Assembly (NCBI RefSeq): GCF_040448305.1
Contig: NZ_CP148752.1
Span: 2,480,001 to 2,544,000, forward strand
Origin: Pseudomonas fluorescens
GTDB lineage: Bacteria > Pseudomonadota > Gammaproteobacteria > Pseudomonadales > Pseudomonadaceae
Direction: 5' to 3'
DNA: 64,000 nucleotides
Position numbers and translations under genes: made by a program. Positions 1-11,043 of the stretch are shown here, one piece after another. The notes beneath the pieces are model-generated. The model had not been told where the DNA came from. It searched no databases and saw only the letters and a program-made list of their open reading frames with translations. The first letter of the stretch is position 1; each line of letters starts with the position of its first letter.

Positions 1-1136
1 GTGCAGCCGAGCAAATCCAGATGCACATGGATTTCGAGCCTGTCGCCATTCACTTCCCGCACCCATCGGGCTCCCGAACCATCCCACCAGGACGTGCCCG
101 GTAATGGCTCCTTGCGCAGTGCGGTGAGCTCCCGTGCCGGATACACGCAAAGACGATCTGCATGCAGTTCAAGTTCGCGCGGCAACCCGAGCATGCCGCA
201 CCAGTGATGGGCCTGGCTCGGCATCGGGCTTTCCCACATGTCGAGCCACGCCCACACAAGGCGCCGACCGTCGGCGGCCAGTAGCGTTTGCGCGGCATAG
301 AAATCGTGGCCGTTATCCAGCTCGATAAAAGGCCCGCCGGTGAAGTGCCATTCGCTGTCGAGTCGGCCCACTCGATAACCGGTCTGGTACTTGTTGAGCC
401 GTTCGTAACCCTCGGGTTGCATGCCCTGGGGGGAGTACAGCAGCACATCGCGCCCGTTCAGTCGGAACAAATCCGGGCACTCCCACATATAGCCATCGCC
501 CTCGCTGCCGCTGGACACATAATCGAGGAACTCCCAGGCGTGCAGATCCGTGGAGCGGTATAGCGGCAGTAGCGGTTTATCACCCAGACGCGCGCCGGCA
601 ATCAGGTACCAATAGTCATCCTCCTGCCATACCTTGGGGTCACGAAAGTGCATGATCGTGTCTTGCGGCGCGTTCTCGATGACGGCGCCATGCTTGACGA
701 ACCGGATGCCGTCAGTGCTGGTGGCCAGGCACTGGACTTGGCGGATCGAGCGTTCGTCACCCACTTCCCCCAGCCAGGTGTGTCCGGTGTAGATCAGTGC
801 CAGAGTATCTCCGCACACCACTGCGCTACCGGAAAAACATCCGTCACGGTCGAAGTCGTCGCCGGGCGCCAGTGCAATGGGCAAATGTTGCCAATGGACC
901 AGATCGACACTTTTGGCATGCCCCCAATACATCGGGCCCCATTTCGCTTCGAAAGGGTGGTGTTGATAGAACACATGGTATTCGCCACGAAAGTACACCA
1001 CCCCGTTGGGGTCGTTCATCCAGCCCACGGGGGGGGCAAGATGATAATCGGGTCGATAATCGTGGATGACACGAGACAGGCCATCACTCAGCGCATGCTG
1101 CGCAATCTCAAGGGCAGCGGACATTGGAACACTCAT
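1..1136 (-). CDS. scrB: GH32 sucrose/fructan hydrolase, 3' end outside window
   Basis: Family GH32 beta-fructosidase, expected to hydrolyse sucrose (or sucrose phosphate) in the cytoplasm; no signal peptide is seen. The translation carries the GH32 signatures WMNDPNG (nucleophile Asp42), FRDP (Asp166) and ECPD (acid/base Glu219). About 378 codons lie in the window and the C-terminal part runs off the left edge. The chosen ATG at 1136 gives MSVPMSAALE; another ATG follows 4 codons later. It sits 17 bp after the sugar ABC ATPase gene, as last known gene of that operon. The neighbouring ABC importer, ScrY-like porin and fructokinase support sucrose. Because uptake is by an ABC system and not a PTS, free sucrose is the more likely substrate (inference). 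Confidence 0.88.
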   Translation of the reverse strand, partial: MSVPMSAALEIAQHALSDGLSRVIHDYRPDYHLAPPVGWMNDPNGVVYFRGEYHVFYQHHPFEAKWGPMYWGHAKSVDLVHWQHLPIALAPGDDFDRDGCFSGSAVVCGDTLALIYTGHTWLGEVGDERSIRQVQCLATSTDGIRFVKHGAVIENAPQDTIMHFRDPKVWQEDDYWYLIAGARLGDKPLLPLYRSTDLHAWEFLDYVSSGSEGDGYMWECPDLFRLNGRDVLLYSPQGMQPEGYERLNKYQTGYRVGRLDSEWHFTGGPFIELDNGHDFYAAQTLLAADGRRLVWAWLDMWESPMPSQAHHWCGMLGLPRELELHADRLCVYPARELTALRKEPLPGTSWWDGSGARWVREVNGDRLEIHVHLDLLGC

Positions 1137-1153
1137 GGAATTCAAAGACACAG

Positions 1154-2296
1154 TCATAGGGCGCCTGCTCGTGCCGAGCGTAGAGGGACGCCAGGCAGGG
1201 TTTCAATGGCGTGTGGGTGGCGCTTCAAGGCCGTGCCGTCGGCGTCGAACAGGTGCAGCTTGTCGACGTCCAGTTGCAGCTCGACCCGATCGCCCGCCTG
1301 CCATCCGGCGTTGACCTCACAACGACAGATCAGTGGCTCGTCCTGACCTGTCTCGAGGTGCACATAGGTTTCGCTACCCAGGTATTCGACCGCGGTCACG
1401 ACGACGCCGGCGGTTCCCTGCGCCGCCTTGAGCGACACGTGTTCCGGGCGAATCCCCAGGCTCAGCTGCGCGTCCGCTGTCAGGTTCGAGCTGTCGAAGG
1501 GCAGGGAGGTCATATCCAAGATAGGGCAATCGACCAGGCTGGTTTCGCCTGGAGCCTGCAGGCGCGCTGCAAGAAAATTCATTCTGGGTGAACCCAGGAA
1601 GCCGGCGACAAAACGGCTGGCCGGGCGCTCATAGAGTTCGCGCGGTGAGCCGACCTGTTCGACGCGACCGCCATTGAGCACGACAATTTTGTCGGCCAGG
1701 GTCATCGCTTCAACCTGATCGTGGGTGACGTAGATCATGGTCGAGCCCAGTCGAGCATGCAGTCGGGCGATTTCGTTGCGCATCTGCACGCGCAAGGATG
1801 CATCCAGATTGGAGAGCGGCTCATCGAACAACAAAATGTCCGGCTCACGCGCCATGGCTCTGCCCATTGCCACACGCTGGCGCTGCCCTCCAGACAGTTC
1901 TTTTGGCTTGCGTTGCAGCAGTTTGTCCAATTGAAGGATTTGCGCTGTTTTCAGCACGCGCTCACGCAGGCTGCTCTTTTCAGTCTTGGCCAGTTTGAGA
2001 CCAAAGCTGATGTTGTCGTAGACGCTCATGTGCGGGTACAGCGCATAAGACTGAAACACCATGCCGACGCCGCGCTCGCGCGGCTCCAGGTCGTTGACCC
2101 GTCGCCCGTCGATCAGCAGGTCGCCGCCGCAGATCGAATCCAGTCCGGCGATCAGTCGCAGCAGAGTCGACTTTCCGCAGCCCGAAGGGCCAACGAACAC
2201 CACGAATTCACCCGTAGCGATTTCCAGGTTGACGTCGCGAAGAATCCGCGCGCCGCCCAATTGTTTGTTCACGTTGTCTAGCTTCAACTTGATCAC
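1154..2296 (-). CDS. Sugar ABC transporter ATP-binding protein (MalK/UgpC type)
   Basis: ATPase of a carbohydrate importer, 380 aa, the normal MalK-family length. Walker A GPSGCGKST lies at about residues 36-44, the signature LSGGQRQR near 135 and Walker B ILLFDEP near 155, followed by the MalK-type C-terminal TOBE region (about 235-360). It would energise the two permeases encoded just upstream. The gene starts 27 bp after the second permease and is followed 17 bp later by the GH32 gene, so the five minus-strand genes form one operon. The family is certain; the substrate (sucrose, possibly another alpha-glucoside or fructoside) is inferred from neighbours. Confidence 0.93.
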   Translation of the reverse strand: MIKLKLDNVNKQLGGARILRDVNLEIATGEFVVFVGPSGCGKSTLLRLIAGLDSICGGDLLIDGRRVNDLEPRERGVGMVFQSYALYPHMSVYDNISFGLKLAKTEKSSLRERVLKTAQILQLDKLLQRKPKELSGGQRQRVAMGRAMAREPDILLFDEPLSNLDASLRVQMRNEIARLHARLGSTMIYVTHDQVEAMTLADKIVVLNGGRVEQVGSPRELYERPASRFVAGFLGSPRMNFLAARLQAPGETSLVDCPILDMTSLPFDSSNLTADAQLSLGIRPEHVSLKAAQGTAGVVVTAVEYLGSETYVHLETGQDEPLICRCEVNAGWQAGDRVELQLDVDKLHLFDADGTALKRHPHAIETLPGVPLRSARAGAL

Positions 2297-2323
2297 GATG
2301 CTGTTCCTTGTAGTTGTCGGGCA

Positions 2324-3166
2324 TCAACCCTTTAACGCGCCGGCAGTGAGACCGGAAACGATTCGGCGCTGGAAGATCAGCACCAGAATCACCAGTGGGA
2401 CGGTGACCACCACCGATGCGGCCATCAACAATCCCCAAGGCAGCTCATGAGGACTCCCGCCGGAAATCAAGGCGATGGCGACCGGCACCGTGCGTTGCGT
2501 GTCGGTAAGGGTGAAGGTCAGGGCAAACAGGAACTCGTTCCACGCGGCGATGAAGGCCAACAAGCCAGTGGTGACCAGTGCGGGCCAGAGCAGCGGCAAC
2601 AGCACGCGGATCAGCGTGACCCAAGGCGACGCGCCATCCATGATTGCCGCTTCTTCCAGTTCATGCGGCAGTTGCCCCATGAACGTGGTCAGCACCCAGA
2701 CGGTGAAAGGCAGGGTGAAAATCGTGTAGCTCAGGATCAACGCCCAGGACGTGTTGTACAGACCCAGGGCGCGGATCACTTCGAACAGCCCCGACAGCAC
2801 AGCGACCTGGGGAAACATCGACACGCCTAGAACCATCATCAACACCGTGCCACGCCCTCGGAACTTCACCCGGCCCAAGGCATAGGCGGCGGTCAGGCTA
2901 AGGAACAGCGCCAGCGTCACCACACACAGCGCCACCACCAGCGAATTACCGATCGCCCGCAGGAATGAAGCTTGATGGAGTACCGCCGCGTAGTTGGAGA
3001 AGTCGGGGTTGTCGATCCAGTAGCTCACCTCGAACAAGGCGCTGGACGGCTTCAGTGAAGTCACGATGGCGTAGTAGAAAGGGAAAACCGCATACAGCAG
3101 CAATACCCCGATCAGGCACCAGAACCCGAGGCGCAACAGTGCTTTTTTCAGTAGGCGCAGGTTCAT
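2324..3166 (-). CDS. Sugar ABC transporter permease (MalG type)
   Basis: Inner-membrane permease of 280 aa with six predicted membrane segments and the cytoplasmic EAA loop (EEAAIMDGASPW, about residues 185-196) that contacts the ATPase. The reading frame is open further upstream, but the start at 3166 (MNLRLLKKAL) is preferred because it overlaps the stop of the preceding permease gene by the 4-bp ATGA arrangement, which indicates translational coupling. It pairs with the MalF-type protein to form the channel. Length and topology are normal for the MalG family. Confidence 0.92.
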   Translation of the reverse strand: MNLRLLKKALLRLGFWCLIGVLLLYAVFPFYYAIVTSLKPSSALFEVSYWIDNPDFSNYAAVLHQASFLRAIGNSLVVALCVVTLALFLSLTAAYALGRVKFRGRGTVLMMVLGVSMFPQVAVLSGLFEVIRALGLYNTSWALILSYTIFTLPFTVWVLTTFMGQLPHELEEAAIMDGASPWVTLIRVLLPLLWPALVTTGLLAFIAAWNEFLFALTFTLTDTQRTVPVAIALISGGSPHELPWGLLMAASVVVTVPLVILVLIFQRRIVSGLTAGALKG

Positions 3167-4125
3167 GACCGGACCTCCAGTTGACGGCGTCCGAGGTAGA
3201 GATAAAGCATGGCGATCACCGCAACCACTAGAAACAGCAGCGTCGAGGCCGCGCTGCCGTAACCGACGTCCTGGAACTCCACCAGGTGCTGGCGGGCATA
3301 CACCGACATGCTCATGGTGCTCGACGAGTTCGAGGTCAGCACATAGATCACATCGAACACCCGCAGCGAGTCGAGGATGCGGAAGATCGCCGCCACCAGC
3401 AGTGCGGGCATCAGCAGGGGAAGGGTGACACGCCAGAACACTTTCAGCGGATGAATGCCATCGACCCTCGCGGCTTCGTAGCAATCGCTCGGCAACATCT
3501 GCAAGGCCGCCAGCATCAGCAGCGTGACAAACGGCACGGTCTTCCAGACGTCGACGAGGATCACCGCCCACATCGACAGGTCCGCATCGGCCGTCCAGGC
3601 CAGGGGCGCGTCTATCAGGCCGAGGCTCAGCATCAGGTGATTGATGATGCCGAACTGGTCGTTAAGCATCCATGACCAGATCTTTGCCGAGACAATGGTC
3701 GGAATCGCCCAGGGAATCAGAATCATCGCACGCACCAGGGAACGGCCTGTGAACTTGATGTTCAGCAGCAACGCCACTAGCAGTCCCAGCACGACTTCCA
3801 GTCCCACCGACACCACGGTGAAATGCAACGTGTTGCGCACCGCGTTCCACCACTGAGGATCGACCAGGATGCCCGACCAGGTGGAACCGTTGTGAAACAG
3901 ATAATTGCTCAGGCCGACGAAGGATCCGCCAGCGGTGTCCGACAGACTGGCGTCGGTCAGGCTGAACCAGAATGTACGCAGTAGCGGCCAGGCTGCCACC
4001 AGCGTCAGACACAACAGCATCGGTGTCAGAAACAGCCAGGCGGCGCGTACCCGGCGTCGTTGTACGGGCGTTTCCCTGGTGAGCAGAAGCTCGTCACAGG
4101 GGACATGGGTCGTAGAGACAGACAT
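3163..4125 (-). CDS. Sugar ABC transporter permease (MalF type)
   Basis: Inner-membrane permease, 320 aa, with an N-terminal cytoplasmic stretch followed by a first membrane helix (about residues 28-48) and five more helices. The EAA motif (YEAARVDGIHPLKVF) lies near residue 215. It begins 21 bp after the stop of the binding-protein gene and its stop overlaps the start of the MalG-type gene. This is the usual order (binding protein, MalF, MalG, ATPase) of family 1 carbohydrate importers. Substrate assignment to sucrose rests on context only. Confidence 0.92.
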   Translation of the reverse strand: MSVSTTHVPCDELLLTRETPVQRRRVRAAWLFLTPMLLCLTLVAAWPLLRTFWFSLTDASLSDTAGGSFVGLSNYLFHNGSTWSGILVDPQWWNAVRNTLHFTVVSVGLEVVLGLLVALLLNIKFTGRSLVRAMILIPWAIPTIVSAKIWSWMLNDQFGIINHLMLSLGLIDAPLAWTADADLSMWAVILVDVWKTVPFVTLLMLAALQMLPSDCYEAARVDGIHPLKVFWRVTLPLLMPALLVAAIFRILDSLRVFDVIYVLTSNSSSTMSMSVYARQHLVEFQDVGYGSAASTLLFLVVAVIAMLYLYLGRRQLEVRS

Positions 4126-4146
4126 GGTGATTTTCTTCCTTGTGGC

Positions 4147-5421
4147 TTACCAGTTCCGGCGTTTGATGCGCGTGAGTTCGCTTTCCAGCTCGGCCAGCGC
4201 CTGATCCACAGGCAACTCGCCCGCCAGCACACCATGCACTCGATCGAAGAACGCATTGGAGACCCGTGGATAGCGATCAGCAGTGATGGAGGCGGGGCGC
4301 ATGACCCCATCGTTGAGAATGCTGTGCAGCTGAGCGTAATAAGGCATGGCCGCGAGCAATTCGGGATCCTGATACAGCGACTCGATAACCGGGTTATAGG
4401 CGCCGATCAGGGCACGGCGTTTTTGCTCTTGGGCACGGGTCAGGTAGCTCACCAGCTCGGCGGCAAGTTTTGGATGGGCGCTGTAGCGCGATACCGCCAG
4501 GCCCCAGCCACCGAGGGTGGAAGCATGGCTGCCGGTCTCGCCGCCACGGGGCAGGGGAGCGACGCCGACTTTGTCTTTTACCGCACTGTCCTGGCTTTGC
4601 ACCAAGGCCCAGACATAAGGCCAGTTACGCATGAACAGCGCATTGCCCGATTGGAATACGCCACGTCCTTCTTCCTCGGTGTAGTTGAGTACGCCACGCG
4701 GGGAGATGTCTCCTATCCAGCTTTTCGCCAGGGTCAACGCCGTTCTTGAGGCCTGGTTGTTGACAACGATGTCGCCTTGCGGATTGACCAGCCCGCCTTG
4801 CGGTTGGCTGCTGATCCACTCCAGCGCATTACACGTCAGGCCCTCGTAGGCGCGCCCCTGAAAGATGTAACCCCAGGCATTGGGGTTCCCGGCAGTGCGC
4901 TCGGCCTGTTGAACATTCCGGGCGGTCGCGGTCATTTCTTCCCAGGTCTGGGGAACCGGCTGGTTGTACTTTTCGAGCAAGTCCTTGCGGTAATACAGCA
5001 GGCCCGAGTCGGTGAACCACGGCATCGTCACCAGCCGTCCGTTCACCGTGGCGTTATCCACTTGTGCCTGGAAGTAGCCTTGGGTCGCATTGGCGGGAAG
5101 CACCTCGCGCAGATCCATCAGATGTTTGGCCAGCATTCCCGGCCACACCATATCGATTTGAATGATGTCGATGTCGCTGGACTGCGCACTGAGGATCTGT
5201 TGGTAGAACGACAACCGCTCGGTTGCCGAATTAGGCGTGGAAACCACTTCAACGTGGTTGCCGGTCTGTTTCGACCACGCCTCGACAGCCTCCTTGCAGA
5301 GTTGTAATTCCGCCCCCACCGCGCCGCAGGAGATCGTCAAATCAGCTGCGCTCGAGAGGGATGGAAGGCCGGCACAAAGGGTGAGCAGTGCTGCTGGAAG
5401 AAGAGATTTAAGCGCTTTCAT
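4147..5421 (-). CDS. Sugar ABC transporter periplasmic binding protein
   Basis: Family 1 extracellular solute-binding protein, 424 aa from the ATG at 5421. That start is chosen because it gives a clear signal peptide (MKALKSLLPAALLTL...SLSSA, cleavage near residue 25) and has AGAGGG about 7 bp upstream; the frame is open for 60 codons more but that extension has no signal character. The mature part resembles trehalose/maltose/sucrose binders (DIIQIDMVWPG, GYIFQGRAYEGLTCNALEW). It is the first gene of the minus-strand operon and is divergent from the porin gene. A LacI-type palindrome lies 31 bp upstream of its start. Confidence 0.92.
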   Translation of the reverse strand: MKALKSLLPAALLTLCAGLPSLSSAADLTISCGAVGAELQLCKEAVEAWSKQTGNHVEVVSTPNSATERLSFYQQILSAQSSDIDIIQIDMVWPGMLAKHLMDLREVLPANATQGYFQAQVDNATVNGRLVTMPWFTDSGLLYYRKDLLEKYNQPVPQTWEEMTATARNVQQAERTAGNPNAWGYIFQGRAYEGLTCNALEWISSQPQGGLVNPQGDIVVNNQASRTALTLAKSWIGDISPRGVLNYTEEEGRGVFQSGNALFMRNWPYVWALVQSQDSAVKDKVGVAPLPRGGETGSHASTLGGWGLAVSRYSAHPKLAAELVSYLTRAQEQKRRALIGAYNPVIESLYQDPELLAAMPYYAQLHSILNDGVMRPASITADRYPRVSNAFFDRVHGVLAGELPVDQALAELESELTRIKRRNW

Positions 5422-5451
5422 AAAGCCCTCTTTATTTTTGTTTTTAGAAAA

Positions 5452-5463
5452 GTTAACGTTAAC
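5452..5463. promoter_or_regulatory. LacI-type operator palindrome in divergent sugar promoter
   Basis: GTTAACGTTAAC is a perfect 12-bp palindrome with the central CG typical of LacI/GalR-family operators. It lies between the binding-protein gene and the divergent porin gene, close to the start of the former. It is the best candidate site for a sugar repressor controlling both directions. No LacI-family gene is in the window, so the regulator would be beyond the left edge or elsewhere (inference). Confidence 0.6.
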
Positions 5464-5537
5464 ATCGCCAAATGTAGCAGCGTCTTTGCGATGAGGCACC
5501 TTTTTTTTCGTCGATTGCGACAATTCGCAACTCATGA

Positions 5538-7154
<1,617 letters not shown>

Positions 7155-7314
7155 TATTTGAACGTGTTCGGCCAACATCTGCTTGGAGGTTGGCTATGAG
7201 AACTTCTCTGACTTCAACAAACCCTGCCGTTCATCAAAGCGCATTGAGTAAGTGATTGCCGGTCGACGCTGATCAGCCAGCAGTTCCCTATGACAAAATA
7301 TTGAGGAAATGACG

Positions 7315-8223
7315 ATGGTATTGCCTCGCGCAATAGTGTTTGGCGAAGCCCTGACCGATCTTGTCCAAGGTACTCCTGGACAGTGGAAGGGCTACCCGGG
7401 TGGTGCTCCCTGGAACGTTGCACGAGCGCTAAGCCGCTTGGGTATCAGCAGCGCTTTTGCTGGATCGGTGAGCATGGATTCACTGGGTGACGAGATAGTT
7501 TCGCAGTCGGAAGCGGCAGGATTGGATATGAGGTTTATCCAACGGGTAGACCGAGATCCTTTGGTTGCCATCGTTCCATCGAGCCGTCCTCCAAGATATT
7601 TTTTTGCTGGAGAAGCCGATCTGTTTTTTGATCCGGACCTGATGCCCGAAGGATGGATCAACCAAGCAGAGCTGTGTCATTTCAGCTGCATCAGTTTGGC
7701 TCGACAGCCACTCGCAGACAGGCTGGTTAAAATTGCTCGGCAGGCCAAAGAAGCCGGTAAACGGATTAGCTATGATCCGAACTGGCGCAATTTGATGGAT
7801 AGCCATTATCGGGAGCAGACCTTCCCTACGATGACCACCCTTGCTGACATGATTAAGCTTTCCGATGAAGACCTTCGGCAAATTTATCCAGGGCTGACAG
7901 AACACCAGGCAATGGATGAGCTTCGCGCTCTTAATCCTCAGGCGCAGATCCTTTTTACCCGAGGGGAACATGGGATGATTCTCCACACCCCGGACAGCCA
8001 ACTCGATCAACCGGCTATTGCCGTGACGGTGGAAGACACGGTTGGAGCAGGAGACGCTTGTATGGCTGGTTGGCTTGCTGCGCAGTTGCTGGGGATCGCA
8101 GACTTGAGAGAGCGCCTGCAATTTTCAGCGGCTTGCGCATCCATATCTTGCCGCCATGCCGGAGCCCATGCTCCAGCGCTAGCTGATGTGGAAGGTTTGC
8201 TGCAGCTGCTAAAACATACTTGA
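7315..8223 (+). CDS. scrK: PfkB-family fructokinase
   Basis: Carbohydrate kinase of the PfkB/ribokinase family, about 302 aa, expected to phosphorylate the fructose released by the GH32 enzyme. The N-terminal part has FGEALTDLV and the sugar-binding GGAPWNVARALSRLG. The C-terminal part has the family signature DTVGAGDACMAGWL with the catalytic Asp of GAGD. Two in-frame ATGs exist, 7309 and 7315; GAGG at 7303-7306 is well spaced only for 7315, but 7309 cannot be excluded. It lies 160 bp after the porin gene on the same strand. Fructose specificity is inferred from context. Confidence 0.88.
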   Translation: MVLPRAIVFGEALTDLVQGTPGQWKGYPGGAPWNVARALSRLGISSAFAGSVSMDSLGDEIVSQSEAAGLDMRFIQRVDRDPLVAIVPSSRPPRYFFAGEADLFFDPDLMPEGWINQAELCHFSCISLARQPLADRLVKIARQAKEAGKRISYDPNWRNLMDSHYREQTFPTMTTLADMIKLSDEDLRQIYPGLTEHQAMDELRALNPQAQILFTRGEHGMILHTPDSQLDQPAIAVTVEDTVGAGDACMAGWLAAQLLGIADLRERLQFSAACASISCRHAGAHAPALADVEGLLQLLKHT

Positions 8224-8607
8224 GAATGGTTGCCGGCGCCGAGGAGTTGTCTAAGTAAAAAGACGCGGCACCGACCCTGGCCACAAGCGTTGCTGAGCTC
8301 GCAAGCTCGCCAAAAAAACCAGGCAAGTTCAGGTAGCGATCAAGTCGGGGTTCTGGGGCTCAATGATTACGCACGAGCGAAAGTTGCTCGGTATGGGCGT
8401 TGAGATCATTGCGGAGGTTGGCGAGCATACACTCTATTGCACGATTGCTGTTGAGCTTGGAACAGGGGATGCATGCGCCTGATCACACCCTCACACAAAG
8501 GAGGCGTCAGCAAGTTGAACAAGGTGCGCTCGCCATCGCCACTGCGCAAAACCGGTTATCCAGCGTGAATCGAATCATGGTCCGGAGGCTAAGCCAGTCC
8601 CGCGGAA
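8224..8607. other. Gene-poor stretch after the fructokinase
   Basis: No gene could be supported here. A 39-codon reading frame (8363-8482, plus) has no known motif. The stretch separates the sugar locus from a truncated transporter gene and may be a decayed recombination zone. Confidence 0.4.
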
Positions 8608-9374
8608 CTAGCTTGTGCCTTCTTGGATTGAACGCCAGGCGCGATGCTCGCTCAACATCAACGTCGCTATAGCAACCAGCACAGGTACAAAGGCAAGCGC
8701 ACAGATAACGGTCCAACCGTATCGATTCAATATACCTCCCGATGCAAACGAGCCGAGCACCACGGCGCCAAAGACAATGAAATCATTGAGCGCCTGGACG
8801 CTGTTTCTTTCGCTTGTTTTATGGCACTGAAGGACGAGCGCAGAGGCGCCGACAAAACCGAAATTCCAACCAATCCCCAGAAGCACCAAACACAGATAAA
8901 AGTGGTAGGACTGCGCGCCGGAAAGCCCGACAGCAATAGAGGCGCCGGTTAACATCAACCCCATCAACACAACGCGGTTTGCTCCAAAACGGCGGATAAG
9001 ATTTCCAGTGAAAAAACTGGGTGCGTACATTGCAATGACGTGCCACTGCAATGCCAGGTTCGATGATTCCAGTGAAAGATCCTCATGCTTCATTGCCAGT
9101 GGGGCCGAAGTCATCAGGAAATTCATCAAGGTGTAAGTTATGACGCCACAAAGCATGGCGTTGATGAGTCGAGGCTGCCGAACGATCACCGCAAGCGGGC
9201 GACCTGGAGTACGAACAGCCGCCTCATGGCGTGGCAAATCGACACCTGACAGCACCGCCGCCGAAACCACTGCCATTAATGCGGCTGCCGATGCATCGCC
9301 AAGACGGTTTACCCGGATGACGATGAACGCAGTGCTGCATTTGACAGGCCTCTCTGCCGACCCGTTGGCGCCTC
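8608..9374 (-). pseudogene. MFS transporter, C-terminal half only
   Basis: The minus-strand frame encodes about six membrane helices that look like helices 7-12 of a major facilitator permease, preceded by a central loop (SGVDLPRHEAAVRTPGRPLAVIVRQPRL). Motif-like parts include the helix 7 region LINAMLCGVITYTLMNFLM and the inter-helix loop IRRFGANRVVLMGL. A normal MFS protein has 12 helices and about 400 aa; the N-terminal half is missing, and the frame upstream reads into non-homologous sequence overlapping the histidine phosphatase gene. I read it as a 5'-truncated remnant. An expressed half-transporter is possible but unlikely. Confidence 0.65.
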
Positions 9375-9938
9375 TTACACACCGCCGTACTGATACACGG
9401 TCGCACTCCAATACTGGTTGCCGTTACCTTTTTGGCGAGCCCATCCGTCGGCTACCAGTTGATTGGCGATCATTCGATTCATAAAGCCATGACCGAGCAG
9501 CAGAACCGGTCCATCGCTGGCAAGGGACTGCAATCGTTTGGCTGCCACACTGGCGCGCATCCTCGCAGTGCCGGCGGATTCGACGTTGCGTGAGTAACCG
9601 CACAGCCATAAGACTCGAAGGATAAATGCCCAGGTAAACGGCGATAGCCTTGGCCGTTTCCAATGACCACAAGGCAGTTGTGCTTCGCAGAAAAGTGCGG
9701 CGACCAGTGCAGGCTTCAGGCCGAGCGCCTGGACGGAGGTCAGCGCACGAGGCGCGCTGCTTGAAACAATCACCGTGGCGGTTGAGGCGAGTTGCATACT
9801 GGCATGCGGGACCGGGTGGTGGGTAATTTCGGATCGGTCGTATTGCTCGATCCAGTCTTTCATCTCGAGCGCTGAGATTTTGTCGGTTGCGGCCAGTTCT
9901 GGCTGGCCGTGACGCATCAGGATGATTTCCCTGTTCAC
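9375..9938 (-). CDS. Histidine phosphatase family protein
   Basis: Phosphoglycerate-mutase-like phosphatase of about 187 aa. The signature LMRHGQ puts the phospho-accepting His at residue 10 when translation starts at the GTG at 9938; AAGGA lies about 8 bp before that GTG. A second conserved His is in LLLGHGFMNRMIA near residue 153. Longer in-frame starts exist but would place an atypical extension before the catalytic loop. The substrate is unknown; the family includes phosphatases of sugar phosphates and proteins. It follows the SDR gene by 58 bp on the same strand. Confidence 0.78.
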   Translation of the reverse strand: MNREIILMRHGQPELAATDKISALEMKDWIEQYDRSEITHHPVPHASMQLASTATVIVSSSAPRALTSVQALGLKPALVAALFCEAQLPCGHWKRPRLSPFTWAFILRVLWLCGYSRNVESAGTARMRASVAAKRLQSLASDGPVLLLGHGFMNRMIANQLVADGWARQKGNGNQYWSATVYQYGGV

Positions 9939-9996
9939 AAATTTACGTCCTTGTTCTGGTGTGTGGTAAATGACCAGGAAGTGCGGTTTCGGGAGC

Positions 9997-11040
9997 TCAA
10001 GGTACGCCTCGCGTGCCAGCACTGTTGTTTTCAAACCAGCCGTGATCACGGTACCACGCCACGGTGTCAGTGATTGTCAGCTCCAGCGCCCGGAAGCTCA
10101 GGCCAAGCTCCTGCTCGCTCTTGCGGTGGTTGAAGCAGGTGCGGTACTCCTCTCGTATCATCAGACGCAACGTGGCCATGCTCAGCAGAATGGGCTTGCC
10201 GGTAAGGCGCGCATAGATCTCCTGCACAGCCGCCAAGGTGTATAGAAAGGGGAACGGTAGTTGTCGAGAGGGTGTCTTGACGCCCGCTATACGTCCTAGA
10301 ACAGGGACCAGCTGACGCATCGTCATATGCCGGCCCGCCGCGAGATAGCGTTCACCTCGTCGGCCATGCTTGGCGGCCGCGATCAGCGCCCATGCCACAT
10401 CACGGGCATCGACAACGGAGAAGCTGCCAGGGATCAGCCCGGGCAACTTGCCGTTCACGACATCGTTGACCAATTGTCCTGAGGAGGTCGGGCCAATGTC
10501 GGCAGGACCCCACATCCAACCGGGCAGGACCATGCAGGCATGCATCTCGGGATGTGCTTCCAGGAACGTCAAGATGACGCGGTCGGCGAGGATCTTGCTG
10601 CGGTAATAGTCATCCGCGTCGGCATCGGCCCGCAGACAGGTCTCATCGATGGACGAGCCAGGTGCGCCGTCGAGCACGGCAATGGAAGACGTATGGATGA
10701 ACCGTCGTATACCGGCGCGGTAAGCCTGGTGAATCAGGTCCCGCGTACCGGCGACATTGATCTTTTCGAGTTCCTTCCAGTGCCTGCCACCCTTGTAGTT
10801 ATCGCGAAAGAACGCCGCGGTGTGAAACACCGTATCGCAGCCTTGCAGCGATGCTGCGAATGCGCCGACATCGGCCATGTCACCAACGACCAGTTCCACA
10901 CTCGGCAGATTGTCGAACTGCTGTTCACCTTTGGCTCTTGAGCGGACCAGGGCTTTGACCGCGTAGCCACGAGCGACCAATTCACGCACCAGGTTGTTGC
11001 CCAACAAACCGGTTGCGCCAGTAACGAATGCACTGTGCAT
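9997..11040 (-). CDS. Extended SDR, NAD(P)-dependent epimerase/dehydratase
   Basis: Extended short-chain dehydrogenase of 347 aa. The N-terminus has the Rossmann motif TGATGLLGNN (residues about 8-17), then GDMAD (about 54-58) and the active-site YxxxK in YYRSK near residue 150. Sequence character resembles dihydroflavonol-4-reductase-like and hopanoid-associated epimerases. It starts only 3 bp after the stop of the SnoaL-like gene, so the two are co-transcribed. A LysR-type gene is divergent from the pair. The substrate is not evident from the sequence. Confidence 0.85.
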   Translation of the reverse strand: MHSAFVTGATGLLGNNLVRELVARGYAVKALVRSRAKGEQQFDNLPSVELVVGDMADVGAFAASLQGCDTVFHTAAFFRDNYKGGRHWKELEKINVAGTRDLIHQAYRAGIRRFIHTSSIAVLDGAPGSSIDETCLRADADADDYYRSKILADRVILTFLEAHPEMHACMVLPGWMWGPADIGPTSSGQLVNDVVNGKLPGLIPGSFSVVDARDVAWALIAAAKHGRRGERYLAAGRHMTMRQLVPVLGRIAGVKTPSRQLPFPFLYTLAAVQEIYARLTGKPILLSMATLRLMIREEYRTCFNHRKSEQELGLSFRALELTITDTVAWYRDHGWFENNSAGTRGVP

Positions 11041-11043
11041 GGC

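Noticed and set aside
8363..8482. 39-codon plus-strand frame after the fructokinase
   Set aside because: It has a weak ribosome binding site and no family resemblance; too little to support a gene.
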